Below are positions 25,592 to 34,805 of a stretch of 64,000 nt of DNA, in pieces. This DNA is from Nocardioides immobilis (GTDB taxonomy: Bacteria > Actinomycetota > Actinomycetes > Propionibacteriales > Nocardioidaceae): NCBI RefSeq assembly GCF_003515065.1, contig NZ_QXGH01000035.1, positions 1-64,000 on the forward strand. Direction: 5' to 3'. Each line of letters begins with the position of its first letter. The stretch's first letter is position 1. The notes under the pieces are model-generated. The model ran no database searches. It worked only from the letters and a program-made list of their open reading frames with translations, and had not been told where the DNA came from. A program made the position numbers and the translations under genes.

Positions 25592-26487
25592 CGATCGACA
25601 TCAAGTCCATGGGCTACGTCCGGGTCGCCAGCACCGACCTGGAGGCCTGGAAGAAGTTCGCCGGCAAGGTGCTCGGCCTGGCCGAGGGGCGCGGGCCCAA
25701 CCCGGACCACCAGTACTGGCGGATCGACGAGGTCTCCGCCCGGCTCGTCGTCTTCCCCGCTGACGTCGACCAGCTCGCCTGCTCGGGCTGGGAGGTCGCC
25801 GACCACCAAGCGCTCCAGGCCGCCCGCGAGCACCTGCAGAAGGCGGGCGTCGAGTTCGAGGAGGGGACCAAGGAGGAGCTCGACGACCGACGGGTCCAGG
25901 AGCTCGTCCGGTTCCGCGACCCGTGGGACAACGTGTTCGAGCTGTTCCACGGCATCACCTACGAGTCGCGACCGGTCGTGACGCCGTACGCCGCGACGTT
26001 CGTGACCGGCGACCAGGGCATGGGGCACCTCGTCGTACCCGTGCTCGACGACGTCGAGGCGCTGCGCTTCTACACCGAGGTGCTCGGGTTCCGGCTCCGT
26101 GACTCGATGAGCATGCCGGGGGAGTTCGTCGGCAAGGAGCCCGGCAGCAAGGTCTGGCTGCGATTCCTGGGCGTCAACCCGCGCCACCACTCGCTCGCGT
26201 TCCTGCCGATGCCGAACCCCTCCAAGTGCGTGCACATCATGCTGGAGGTCGACGAGCTCGACCACGTGGGCCGCGCGCTGGAGCGGGTGCGCAAGCACGG
26301 CGCCAAGCTGTCGGCGACGCTCGGGCGGCACATGAACGACGAGATGATCTCGTTCTACGTGAGGTCGCCCGGCGGATTCGACATCGAGCTCGGCACCGAG
26401 GGCCTGCGTGTGGAGGACAGCAAGTGGGTGGCCCGGGAGTCGACGGCCGTCTCGTACTGGGGCCACGACTTCGGCGGCGGAAGCTGA
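25588..26487 (+). CDS. hsaC: 3,4-DHSA extradiol dioxygenase
   Basis: A 299-residue two-domain type I extradiol dioxygenase that opens ring A of 3,4-DHSA. The iron ligands of the C-terminal domain are His147 (QGMGHLVVPV), His201 (NPRHHSLAF) and Glu267 (FDIELGTEG). Other active-site residues lie in HIMLEVDELDHVGRA. The start is GTG 25588, overlapping the hsaD stop (GTGA). The N-terminal domain is the duplicated, non-catalytic half. Confidence 0.95.
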   Translation: MTIDIKSMGYVRVASTDLEAWKKFAGKVLGLAEGRGPNPDHQYWRIDEVSARLVVFPADVDQLACSGWEVADHQALQAAREHLQKAGVEFEEGTKEELDDRRVQELVRFRDPWDNVFELFHGITYESRPVVTPYAATFVTGDQGMGHLVVPVLDDVEALRFYTEVLGFRLRDSMSMPGEFVGKEPGSKVWLRFLGVNPRHHSLAFLPMPNPSKCVHIMLEVDELDHVGRALERVRKHGAKLSATLGRHMNDEMISFYVRSPGGFDIELGTEGLRVEDSKWVARESTAVSYWGHDFGGGS

Positions 26488-26506
26488 GATCGCTACCGTG
26501 GCCAGC

Positions 26507-27178
26507 ATGCCCGCCGAGTCGTCCCACCCCACACATGGCCGGGTGCCGGACGGTGACATCCCCGAGGGGATGAGCCCCGACGCCCGGGACACGTGGCCGC
26601 ACCCCGCCCTGATCGACTCCTGGCTGGGCGACGCCGAGATCGACTTCGAGTTCCGTCCCGGCGAGGGCGTCGCCGTCCACGACGACCCGGAGGCGCGGGC
26701 GGCAGCGCGGCGCTTCCGCGACGTGCTGGGCACCTACGCCTCGGGCATCACCGTCGTCACCACGATCAGCAACGGTCAGCCGGTCGGCATGACCTGCCAG
26801 TCGTTCTCCAGCGTGTCCCTCGACCCGCCGCTCGTCTTGTTCGTGCCGGCGAAGTCGTCGCGCGCGTGGCCGCTGATCCAGCGCAGCGGGCGGTTCTGCG
26901 TCAACGTCCTGGCTGCGGACCAGGAGCACGTCTCGGCGCAGATGGCGACCAAGGGGACCGACAAGTTCGCCGGGATCCCGTGGCACCCGGCCGAGGTGAC
27001 CGGATCGCCCGTGCTCGAGGGCACGCTCGCGCACCTCGACTGCACGATCCAGACGGTCCACGAGAGCGGCGACCACTTCGTCGTGATCGGCAGGGTCGAG
27101 CACCTCGCGACGACCGGGGGCGACGTGGCCGAGCCGCTGCTGTACTACCGCGGCCGCTACCGCACGACGGAGTCGTGA
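26507..27178 (+). CDS. hsaB: 3-HSA hydroxylase, flavin reductase subunit
   Basis: A 223-residue flavin reductase supplying reduced flavin to HsaA. The flavin reductase-like domain (about 65-215) has GTYASGITVVTT, PVGMTCQSFSSVSLDPPLVLF and RFCVNVLAADQ. An N-terminal extension of about 60 residues is rich in Asp and Pro. ATG 26507 is used; GTG 26498 is nearly as good. It lies 19 bp after hsaC and is the last gene of the operon. Confidence 0.92.
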   Translation: MPAESSHPTHGRVPDGDIPEGMSPDARDTWPHPALIDSWLGDAEIDFEFRPGEGVAVHDDPEARAAARRFRDVLGTYASGITVVTTISNGQPVGMTCQSFSSVSLDPPLVLFVPAKSSRAWPLIQRSGRFCVNVLAADQEHVSAQMATKGTDKFAGIPWHPAEVTGSPVLEGTLAHLDCTIQTVHESGDHFVVIGRVEHLATTGGDVAEPLLYYRGRYRTTES

Positions 27179-27203
27179 GCGCGACTAGGTATTGTCGACG
27201 GAC

Positions 27204-28175
27204 ATGGGGGTTGTTCACCGAGTCGCTCTGCTCGCCGTCGGCACGCTCGTCACCGGGACGCTGGTCGGCACGACGCCGACGAGCGCCGCGCCAGGAGCGA
27301 CCGCGCCGAGCGTGGTCGGCTCGAGTGACACCGACGTCGTTGCAGCGCCTCAGGCGATGGACCGCGCCCGGGAGATCCGCCGCTACTGGACGCCGGAGCG
27401 GATGGCTGCGGCCGTCCCGATCGAGGAGCTGCTGCCCAGCCTCGGCGGCTCGACGACGTACGGCGACACGCAGGCCCGTGACCAGCAGCGCACCGCGCAG
27501 CGGGGCGTCCGTGTGCCACGCACCGCCGGCAAGCTCTTCTTCCGGGTCGACGGCGGCGACGCCGTCTGCTCGGCGGCGGCGATCAAGACCAAGAGGCGCA
27601 ACCAGGTCATCACCGCCGGGCACTGCGTGCACACCGGGCCCAACGTCGGCCTGCTCCAACGGCCCCACTTCTACAGCCACTGGGTGTTCGTTCCGCGCTA
27701 TCGCAAGGGGCGGGCGCCTCTGGGTCGGTGGGTCGCCAACAACGCGTACGCGTTCAACGGCTGGATCGAGCGCGAGGCGTACCGCTACGACCAGGCGATC
27801 ATCTCGTTCAAGCGGCGCGACGGTCGCCGGCTGGTGGACCGGGTGGGCGGCAACGAGGTCGTCTGGGGCAAGCGGCCGCGGCACTGGGGCGTGCGGATCT
27901 GGGGCTGGCCCGCGCAGTCGCCGTACGACGGAGAGACCGCGCGTCGCTGCGACGGCCGCACTACTCGCTTCGAGGGCACGTCCGACGCGGCGATGCGCGA
28001 GTGCGACCTGACGGGCGGCGCCAGCGGCGGCCCGTGGCTCCTGCCGCGCGGCCGGACCGTCAACACCGGCCGGATCTGGGCGGTCACCTCCCGCCGGCTG
28101 CTCGCGCGTCCGGTGCTCCTCGCGACTCCGATCCCGCGTGAGATCCGTCGCATGATCCGCGCGGCCAATCGCTGA
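27204..28175 (+). CDS. Secreted trypsin-like serine protease
   Basis: A 323-residue exported protease. Residues 1-29 form a signal peptide ending near TSAAPG, followed by a pro-region (about 30-110). The catalytic triad is His in ITAGHCVH, Asp in YDQAIISF and Ser in LTGGASGGPWLL. The paired cysteines around the histidine and serine suggest disulfides. Substrate unknown. ATG 27204 is preferred to an in-frame TTG at 27192. It follows the hsa operon but has no clear link to steroid use. Confidence 0.85.
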   Translation: MGVVHRVALLAVGTLVTGTLVGTTPTSAAPGATAPSVVGSSDTDVVAAPQAMDRAREIRRYWTPERMAAAVPIEELLPSLGGSTTYGDTQARDQQRTAQRGVRVPRTAGKLFFRVDGGDAVCSAAAIKTKRRNQVITAGHCVHTGPNVGLLQRPHFYSHWVFVPRYRKGRAPLGRWVANNAYAFNGWIEREAYRYDQAIISFKRRDGRRLVDRVGGNEVVWGKRPRHWGVRIWGWPAQSPYDGETARRCDGRTTRFEGTSDAAMRECDLTGGASGGPWLLPRGRTVNTGRIWAVTSRRLLARPVLLATPIPREIRRMIRAANR

Positions 28176-28218
28176 TCGACACCGGTTCGCCCCTGCAACT
28201 GGCACCATCGGTCCTGCT

Positions 28219-28755
28219 ATGCGCAGCCTGGACCCGACCGAAGACTTCGCCATCCAGCTGGTGCGTCGGTTCCTCGTCCTGTGCGAGCACCCGCGGACCC
28301 GCGACCGGATGCTGCGGATCGTCGCGCGGTCGTCCCAGTCCGGCGACGACGCGCCGCGCATCCTCCGCTGGCTGAACCGGGCGCTGCTGCTGCCGCTGAT
28401 GCGCCGTGGCACCCGGCCCATCTCCACGATGAAGTGGGAGCTTGTCGTCTCCCAGCTGTTCGGGATGGCGACGATGCGCTACCTGCTCGAGCTCGAGCCG
28501 ATCGCGTCGGCATCCCGGGACGACGTGGTGTCGATGACCGCGCCCGGCGTGCTCGCCGTCATGCAGGGCCCCGACGGGGTGTTCAGCAACCTCGTGGTCG
28601 ACGAGGACGAGGACTTCGCCGATCTCGGTGAGCCGTCCGACTTCGACGAGGTCGGTCTCCTCGACGAGGTCCCACGGAGGCGACCGCGGCGGGGCGTCGG
28701 CGGCGTCGTACGCCGGTCCGCCCGGCGGGACCGTTCGACTCATCCCGGCCGGTAG
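28219..28755 (+). CDS. TetR C-terminal ligand-domain protein lacking the DNA-binding domain
   Basis: A 178-residue protein whose first 110 residues resemble the C-terminal ligand-binding domain of TetR regulators (TetR_C_16 type). Examples are FLVLCEHPRTRDRMLRIVAR, VVSQLFGMATMRYLLELEPIASA and VVSMTAPGVLAVMQGP. No N-terminal helix-turn-helix is present, and none is encoded upstream in the same frame. The tail is acidic then highly basic. It may be a remnant or a stand-alone ligand sensor. The 3' end overlaps the AAA-protein gene by 16 bp on the other strand. Confidence 0.65.
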   Translation: MRSLDPTEDFAIQLVRRFLVLCEHPRTRDRMLRIVARSSQSGDDAPRILRWLNRALLLPLMRRGTRPISTMKWELVVSQLFGMATMRYLLELEPIASASRDDVVSMTAPGVLAVMQGPDGVFSNLVVDEDEDFADLGEPSDFDEVGLLDEVPRRRPRRGVGGVVRRSARRDRSTHPGR

Positions 28756-31688
28756 ACGCACCACGATCCGGTCTGCACCGTCTCGTCGAGGTGGGCAGCG
28801 AGGTCGGGATGCACCTCGGAGATCCGCCGTACGGCGTCGCGGATCCGCGCTGTGACCGCCTTCCTGGCCCGCTCGGCGTCGTCCCCGAGCCGGCGGTCCC
28901 GACCACCGAGCCCGACGGCCGCTGCCAGTGCCTCGACGAGCGCGGACCGTTCGTCGCGGGCACGCTCGGCGCGGAAGTCGTCGTGGTCGGCCTCAGCGTC
29001 CGCGATCTCCGCGTCCAGGTCGACCAGCCGGCGTCGGAACGCCGCCTTGGCCACGTCGTCCAGGACGGGGTCCGCCCCCGCCACGGGCCGGTGACCCATC
29101 AGCTCGGTGGCCGCCACCTCCTGGCCGCTGCAGCCCAGGAGGTGGGCCAGGTCCCGGACACCCTTGCTGTCCGGCACGTGTCCGACGCGGCCCTGCCAGG
29201 AGAGCGTCCACACCTCGCCGGAGCGCACGAACCGTGGAAGGTCCGGCGCGGCGGGCCCGATCGAGTCGCGGAGGCCGGTGGCGAAGCCCTGCCAGCGGGG
29301 GCATCCCAGCGCGGCCGACATCGCGGCAGCGGCGGCGTAGTGGTCTCGCGCGCCGTCGGGGTCGCCGAGGGCGACGGCGAGATGACCGAGGTACAGGTCG
29401 ACCGGACCCCAGAACGACGCGCACCCTCCGACCACGACATTCGTCCCGGCGTACGGCAGCAGGTGGTCGTAGCACCGCTCGGTCTCCGGGTTGCGTCCGC
29501 CGGCGGCGAGGGCCTCCGCCGCGAGGGCGTCGAACTCGAGGTCGTACTTCTCCACCAGTAGCACGTCGAGGGACAGCGTGAGCGCGATCCGGCGGGCATG
29601 CTCGGCGTCGCCCTCGGTCCGCAGTGCGGCGGCCGTGAACGCGTCGCGCATCGGGATCAGGTCGATCTCGGTCATCGTGTCGAGCATCGCCATCCGGTCG
29701 CCGGCGAAGAGCGAGAGCGGCCACCGCTGGGTGCCGTGGACGCCGGCGGCGTCCGGCACCCCGATCCGCAGACCGAGCTCCAACGCGGCGACGGACGATG
29801 AGACCGCCTCCTCGACGGACCCGGTGACGAGTCCGAGGGTCGCCTTCCTGCTCAGCGCCTCCCACCGGCCGCGGGCGTGGCCGAGGTCTTCCACCTGCTG
29901 GCAGTACTGCGCGAGCTCCACGAGGCCGCGGCGGTCGTTCTTCTCCAGGAGACAGGCCGCGCGCAGCACCCGGGCCTGGGCGGTCAGCTCGTCGTCCCCG
30001 GCGGCCGCGGCTGCGCCCGCCATGTCGTCGATGACGAGAAGCCGGGCGTCCGCAGTCCCCGGTGTCCACAGCGCGTCGTGCAGGGCGAGCAGGCAGGTGG
30101 CGAGCACCCGGGGGGTGTCGAGCTCGCGCGCGGTGCGGACGGCCTGCTGCGCCGTCTCCTGCCACCGGGTCGCAGGCCCGCCGGCGTGCCGCAGCTCCCG
30201 CGCCAGCGCGGCGAGCAGCAGCGCCCGCTCGGAGGTGCCGTGCCGAGCGAGTCCCACTGCCTCCTCGAGCAGCCGGACCTGGGCGTCGTGGTCGCCGCGC
30301 GCCCCGACCTCGTGGAGCCCGAGGGCAGCGGCGGTGAGCGCGCCTCGGTCGTCGACGTCGCGTGCGGCCTGGGCAGCGGCCACGTACGTGTCGCGCGCGG
30401 CCGGATCGCCCGCGCGCAGCTCAGCGTCGGCCAGCGCGAGCAGCAGCGCCGGATCGGCGCGATCGGTCAGTGCCAGGGCACGGCGGTAGAGCCGGACCGC
30501 TTCCTCGTGCCCCAAGCGTGCCGTGGCCTCGGCGGCGGCGCGGGTCAGCCAGTCGACCGCGAGCTCGGCGCCCGGCACCGCCTCGCCGGCAGCCGGCCGG
30601 GGGAGGGCCGCAGCCAGATGGGCCGCGATCCGCGCCGCGGGTGCCCTGCCGTCGCCGGCCGAGCACCGGATCCAGGCCGCCGCCACCGCTCCGTGGCGGC
30701 GGCGCCGGTCGTCCGGCGACAGGTCGGCGAGCACCGTCTCGCGGTAGAGGTCGTGGACGAACGGCCGGTCCTGCTCAGCCTCCACGAGCACCCGGGCCAT
30801 CCGTGCCTCCGTGAGCAGGTCGGCGACCTCCTCGCGGGGCAGCCGGGCCGCGTCCGCCAACAGGGCGATGTCGGCCGTGTCCGCGATCGCGACGGTCGCC
30901 AACAGGTCGCGACACGGCGTGGTCAGGCCGGTCAGTCGTTGCCGAAGGGTGTCGGCCACCGTCGCCGGGAGCGCACTCCGGTCCGTGGTACCCGTGCCCC
31001 GGGCGACCAGCAGCCGCGCCAGCTCGCGCACGAACAGCGGATTCCCCGCCGTCCGGGACCGCAGCTGGTCGGCATCGGCCCCGGGCACCGCCGTACCGGT
31101 GATCGTCGTGACGAGCCCGCTCACGGCGGCGCTGTCGAGGCCGCCCAGGGTGATGCCCTCCGCGTTCGCGGCGAGCCGGTCGAGAGTCGCGGGAGCCTCG
31201 AGGTCTCGGTAGGTCCCGAGCACGAGAAGCCGGTGCGCGCCGATCTGCCGGGAGGCCGCGTCGAGGAGCTCGAGGGACGGTTGGTCCGCCCACTGCAGGT
31301 CGTCGAGGACGACCACAGCGCCGGCGTCGCCCGCGAGCTCGCCGAGCGCCTCGATGACGCTCTCGTGGAGCTCGAAGCGTGCCGTCGCGTCGTCCGGGGC
31401 GCTGCCTCCGAGCAGCACGGCCGCGCGCCGGGTCCGGTCACCGAGTGGCCGCAGCACCTGGGTCCACGGCCAGTACGCCGGCGCCCCGCCGCCCGGTGGG
31501 CAGGACGCCCAGACGACCCGCGCGCCCCTGGTGCGGGCGATCGCGCCGACCTCCCGGGCGAGCGCGGTCTTGCCGATGCCGGGATCGCCGGCTACCAACA
31601 GCAACCGGCCGGCACCAGCGAGCGCGTCGTCGAGAGCGCCGGCGGCGAGCGCCAGCACTGGTTCCCGACCGACGAGCCGACCACCCAT
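28740..31688 (-). CDS. Large AAA ATPase/TPR regulator (LAL-like, no LuxR helix-turn-helix seen)
   Basis: A 982-residue protein. The N-terminal ATPase domain has Walker A GDPGIGKTALA (about 32-42) and Walker B VVVLDDLQWADQ (about 118-129), typical of LuxR-type LAL regulators. The middle consists of TPR-like helical repeats. The C-terminus has a segment (WQGRVGHVPDSKGVRDLAHLL) and a basic helix (AERARKAVTARIRDAVRRI) instead of a LuxR domain. It is probably a signalling or regulatory ATPase. It follows the methyltransferase gene by 29 bp in the same direction. ATG 31688 or GTG 31694 is the start. Confidence 0.78.
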   Translation of the reverse strand: MGGRLVGREPVLALAAGALDDALAGAGRLLLVAGDPGIGKTALAREVGAIARTRGARVVWASCPPGGGAPAYWPWTQVLRPLGDRTRRAAVLLGGSAPDDATARFELHESVIEALGELAGDAGAVVVLDDLQWADQPSLELLDAASRQIGAHRLLVLGTYRDLEAPATLDRLAANAEGITLGGLDSAAVSGLVTTITGTAVPGADADQLRSRTAGNPLFVRELARLLVARGTGTTDRSALPATVADTLRQRLTGLTTPCRDLLATVAIADTADIALLADAARLPREEVADLLTEARMARVLVEAEQDRPFVHDLYRETVLADLSPDDRRRRHGAVAAAWIRCSAGDGRAPAARIAAHLAAALPRPAAGEAVPGAELAVDWLTRAAAEATARLGHEEAVRLYRRALALTDRADPALLLALADAELRAGDPAARDTYVAAAQAARDVDDRGALTAAALGLHEVGARGDHDAQVRLLEEAVGLARHGTSERALLLAALARELRHAGGPATRWQETAQQAVRTARELDTPRVLATCLLALHDALWTPGTADARLLVIDDMAGAAAAAGDDELTAQARVLRAACLLEKNDRRGLVELAQYCQQVEDLGHARGRWEALSRKATLGLVTGSVEEAVSSSVAALELGLRIGVPDAAGVHGTQRWPLSLFAGDRMAMLDTMTEIDLIPMRDAFTAAALRTEGDAEHARRIALTLSLDVLLVEKYDLEFDALAAEALAAGGRNPETERCYDHLLPYAGTNVVVGGCASFWGPVDLYLGHLAVALGDPDGARDHYAAAAAMSAALGCPRWQGFATGLRDSIGPAAPDLPRFVRSGEVWTLSWQGRVGHVPDSKGVRDLAHLLGCSGQEVAATELMGHRPVAGADPVLDDVAKAAFRRRLVDLDAEIADAEADHDDFRAERARDERSALVEALAAAVGLGGRDRRLGDDAERARKAVTARIRDAVRRISEVHPDLAAHLDETVQTGSWCVYRPG

Positions 31689-31717
31689 GTTCACGGATTC
31701 TGCTCTGTCGACGGCCG

Positions 31718-32788
31718 TCAGGGGCGCAGTTGGAGGAGCAGGTTCATGGGCGCCTCGACGTCGAGGCGGTCGACCCGGGTGAACCCCGCAGCAGCCGCGG
31801 CCGCCCGCAGCTTCGCCTCGCCGGCGACGGTGCCCAGCGGCTGGCCTTCCTGGGCGACGCCGTTGGGGGTGCAGACCGTCGTCGAGATCGAGTACCAGAG
31901 CCGGCCCACCGGCGTCAGGTTGTCCTCCAGCCGGTCGGCTGCGGCCGGCTCGATCAGGAGCACCGAGCCGTCCGGTGCCAACGCCTCGCGGGCATGGACC
32001 AGCGCACCGACCGGATCGCCGAGGTCGTGCAGGCTGTCGACGAACGTGATCAGGTCGTACGCCGTACCGGGGTAGTCCTTCGCCGTCGCGACCTCTGCTC
32101 GGACCCGGTCGCTGACGCGCGCGTCCGACGCCGTGCTTCGCGCGCGTGCGACGGAGGCGTCGTGGTAGTCGAAGCCGTAGACCGTCGCCCGCGGGTAGAG
32201 GCCGGCGAGTGCGGTGAGCAGGCCGCCGTACCCACAGCCGATGTCGGCCACCTTGCCCCCGGCCGCGAGCCGCTCGTCGCCGCCATCCATCGCGGCCAGC
32301 CACGCGGGCAGGAACGGGATCACGCTCGCGTCGCTGATCTGCGCCATCGCCTCCCAGTGGCCGGGGGAGCGCTCGTGCCATCCGAAGCCCTGGCCGGCCG
32401 CGAACCGGTCGCGGAACCGGGCGAGGTCCGCTCCCATCACCGCCATGGCGTCACCGAACGCCGAGAAGAGCGCGGTGGTCGCGTCGTCGGTCAACACGGC
32501 CGTGACCGCGGCCGGCAGCGTGAAGGTGCCGTCGGCATGGTCGTAGTCGACGTACCCGGCTGCTGCCTGGGCGGCGAGCCACTCCCGCGCGTACGGCTCG
32601 ACGGTGCCGACCCGGTCCGCCAGGTCGGCGGGCGTCGCCGGGCCGGTGGCGAGCGCCTTCCACGCACCTGAGCTGATGCCCAGCAGCACCGTCGTCACGC
32701 CGATCGCGGCGGCGAAGTCGCCCAACACCTTCTCCATCGCGGCCTCGACCGCGGCCGGGTCGATCTCGGTCTGCACCTGTGTCGTCAT
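31718..32788 (-). CDS. SAM-dependent methyltransferase with winged-helix N-domain
   Basis: A 356-residue enzyme. The N-terminal part (about 20-110) is a winged-helix dimerisation region as in Rv2258c-like enzymes (GVTTVLLGISSGAWKALA, DLADRVGTVEPYAREWL). The methyltransferase core has the SAM motif VADIGCGYGGLLTALA and acidic VYGFDYHD. The acceptor is unknown. Its promoter region contains a perfect palindrome shared with the divergent gene at 32930. ATG 32788 is preceded by GGAGAAGG. Confidence 0.82.
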   Translation of the reverse strand: MTTQVQTEIDPAAVEAAMEKVLGDFAAAIGVTTVLLGISSGAWKALATGPATPADLADRVGTVEPYAREWLAAQAAAGYVDYDHADGTFTLPAAVTAVLTDDATTALFSAFGDAMAVMGADLARFRDRFAAGQGFGWHERSPGHWEAMAQISDASVIPFLPAWLAAMDGGDERLAAGGKVADIGCGYGGLLTALAGLYPRATVYGFDYHDASVARARSTASDARVSDRVRAEVATAKDYPGTAYDLITFVDSLHDLGDPVGALVHAREALAPDGSVLLIEPAAADRLEDNLTPVGRLWYSISTTVCTPNGVAQEGQPLGTVAGEAKLRAAAAAAGFTRVDRLDVEAPMNLLLQLRP

Positions 32789-32836
32789 CACCTTCTCCTC
32801 TCGTTCGCCGACCTGGTCGGTCGCTCGTCCGAAGGC

Positions 32837-32853
32837 GCCAGATCTGATCTGGC
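32837..32853. promoter_or_regulatory. Palindromic candidate operator between divergent genes
   Basis: GCCAGATCTGATCTGGC is a perfect 17-bp inverted repeat with a single central base, placed in the 141-bp space between the methyltransferase and NTF2-like genes. The regulator is unknown. Confidence 0.55.
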
Positions 32854-32929
32854 GGCCGCCAGACACGTGCTCGCGCCGAAGGGGTGAGGCGCGCGGACGA
32901 ACCGGGCGCACGACCACGAGGAGACTCCG

Positions 32930-33325
32930 ATGACCCAGCTGACCCTCACCCGCACGGACGAGGAGGTCGCGGCGGCGTACGCCGATGCCTACGCCAGTGG
33001 CGACCTCGACGCGCTGCGCGACCTGCTCGCGCCCGACGTGGTCTCGCGACTGCTCATGCCCGGTGACCTCCGCACGCTGACCGGTGCCGACGCCTTCCTC
33101 GAGGAGCTCGCCGGCGCGATCACCGGCGTAGACGCCGCACGGCGGCACTCGGCGTCGGTGGTGCCGATCGGCGAGAAGTTCACGACCCGGTCACAGCTGG
33201 TGCTGGAGGCGGGTGGTGGTCGCTACCACCTCGCCCACCTCGAGGTGGTGACGGTGCGCGACGGGCTCGTCGTCGCGATCGACGGCGTGTGCACCGGGTT
33301 CCGGCCGGTCGGGGAACGGCGATGA
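32930..33325 (+). CDS. SnoaL/NTF2-like domain protein
   Basis: A 131-residue protein with the NTF2-like cone fold signature: YADAYASGDLDALRDLLAPDVV at the start and VVTVRDGLVVAIDGV near the end. Such proteins act as small polyketide cyclases, isomerases or binding modules; the ligand is unknown. It overlaps the hydrolase gene by 4 bp (ATGA), so the two are translated together. Confidence 0.75.
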   Translation: MTQLTLTRTDEEVAAAYADAYASGDLDALRDLLAPDVVSRLLMPGDLRTLTGADAFLEELAGAITGVDAARRHSASVVPIGEKFTTRSQLVLEAGGGRYHLAHLEVVTVRDGLVVAIDGVCTGFRPVGERR

Positions 33326-34146
33326 GCGCGCCGTCGCTGTTGTCCGCCCGGATCTCGGGCCTGCACGTCGAGGTCGTGGGCTCGGGTCCGCCGTTGCTCG
33401 TCGCCCACGGGGGACCGGGCATGAGCCACGACGTCTATCGCAGCCTCGACCCACTGGCTGACCGGAGGAAGCTCGTGCTCTGGGACCACCGCGGGCACGG
33501 CCGCTCGGCGGCGTTGCCGGACGGGCCGGTCGACATGGAGCAGTTCGCCGACGACGTCGTCACCGTCGCCGACGGCCTCGGCCTGGAGCGGTTCGCGCTG
33601 TTCGGCCACTCCTTCGGCGGATGGGTGGCGCTGGAGGCCGCTCTCCGCCACCCCGATCGGGTCTCGGCTCTCGTGCTCGCCGGCACCACGCCCGGCCAGC
33701 TCGGCGCCGGCGAGTCACCCGACGACGACCAGGGCCCGCCGCCGCCGGCCGCGGTGGCGGCGCTGTTCGGCGATCTCCCGAGCACCGATGCCGGGCTGGT
33801 CGAGATGTACCGCGCGCTCGCGCCGTACTTCCTCCGTGTTGCTGATCCCGCCCTCCTGCGGGACGCTATCGACCCGGCGCTGGTGTCTGCGGACTCGTGC
33901 CGGCGGGTCTTCGAGGCCCTCGGCCGCTGGAGCGCGGTGGACCGCCTCGGCAAGATCGGCTGCCCGACGCTGCTCCTCGCCGGCCGGTACGACGTGTTCT
34001 GCTCGGTGCAGCAGCACGAGCGGATCGCACGTCGGCTGGCGGACCCGGACGTCGTGGTCGTCGACGAGGCCGGTCACTTCCAGTGGCTCGACCGGCCGGA
34101 GATGCTGGACCTGGTGGACGGATGGCTCTCCGCCCGGGGCTGGTGA
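33322..34146 (+). CDS. Alpha/beta-fold hydrolase
   Basis: A 274-residue hydrolase of the proline iminopeptidase/haloperoxidase type. The oxyanion segment is VAHGGPGMSHD. The nucleophile is in LFGHSFGGWVALEAA (serine near residue 94), with an acidic residue in GRYDVFCS and His in DEAGHFQWLDRPE. It is coupled to the SnoaL-like gene, with which it may share a pathway. Substrate unknown. Confidence 0.85.
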   Translation: MSAPSLLSARISGLHVEVVGSGPPLLVAHGGPGMSHDVYRSLDPLADRRKLVLWDHRGHGRSAALPDGPVDMEQFADDVVTVADGLGLERFALFGHSFGGWVALEAALRHPDRVSALVLAGTTPGQLGAGESPDDDQGPPPPAAVAALFGDLPSTDAGLVEMYRALAPYFLRVADPALLRDAIDPALVSADSCRRVFEALGRWSAVDRLGKIGCPTLLLAGRYDVFCSVQQHERIARRLADPDVVVVDEAGHFQWLDRPEMLDLVDGWLSARGW

Positions 34147-34153
34147 CGACGGA

Positions 34154-34717
34154 TCAGGTGGGTGGACCGTCCAGCACGGTGGGCACGAACTCCATCATCT
34201 GCAGTCGGCCGTCGAACGTGCGGTGGTCGACCGTCTCGAGGGCGACATCGGGCCACCCGGTGTAGAAGTGCTCACGGCCCGACGCGCCGTTGATCACGGG
34301 AAAGACGACGACCCGGAGTCGGTCCACCAGCCCTGCGACCAGGAGCGACCGACACAGGCTGAGGCTGCCGATGGTGCGCAGGGGAGTGTCGCCGTCCTCC
34401 TTCATCCGACGGACAACGTCCGCCGCGTCGCCGGGGACGAGGCGGGTGTTCGCCCACGTGAGCGGCTCCTCGAGGGTGGAGGAGAAGACCACCTTGTCCA
34501 TGGCGGTGAGCCCGTCCATGTCCTCCTCGCCCGACTCCACGAAGCCGGCGAACATGCGGTAGGTGGTGGCGCCCATCAGTGAGGTGTACGACGCAGCAGC
34601 ATCCTCGCCGAGCCACGCGAAGTACTCCGGACCGCCCAATCCCCACAGCCCTGGCCAGCCCTCGGCCGACGAGAAGCCGTCCAGCGAGGTGATGACGTCG
34701 ACCATGAGCTCTGGCAT
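34154..34717 (-). CDS. Dihydrofolate reductase-family protein (RibD C-terminal type)
   Basis: A 187-residue protein with the DHFR/RibD reductase fold: MPELMVDVITSLDGFSSAEG at the start, SLMGATTYRMFAGF near residue 45, and TIGSLSLCRSLLVAGLVDRL. These small actinobacterial relatives (YwjB/YyaP type) are not true DHFRs and their substrate is generally unknown. ATG 34717 fits the family start, with GGAGGA upstream on the coding strand. Confidence 0.83.
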   Translation of the reverse strand: MPELMVDVITSLDGFSSAEGWPGLWGLGGPEYFAWLGEDAAASYTSLMGATTYRMFAGFVESGEEDMDGLTAMDKVVFSSTLEEPLTWANTRLVPGDAADVVRRMKEDGDTPLRTIGSLSLCRSLLVAGLVDRLRVVVFPVINGASGREHFYTGWPDVALETVDHRTFDGRLQMMEFVPTVLDGPPT

Positions 34718-34805
34718 GCGCAGTCCTCCTCCGAGATGGTCCTTCGACCCTGCCTCGTCAGGTGGGCCGGCCGCAACCACGAAGCGCCTCGCACCGTTGA
34801 GGCAC

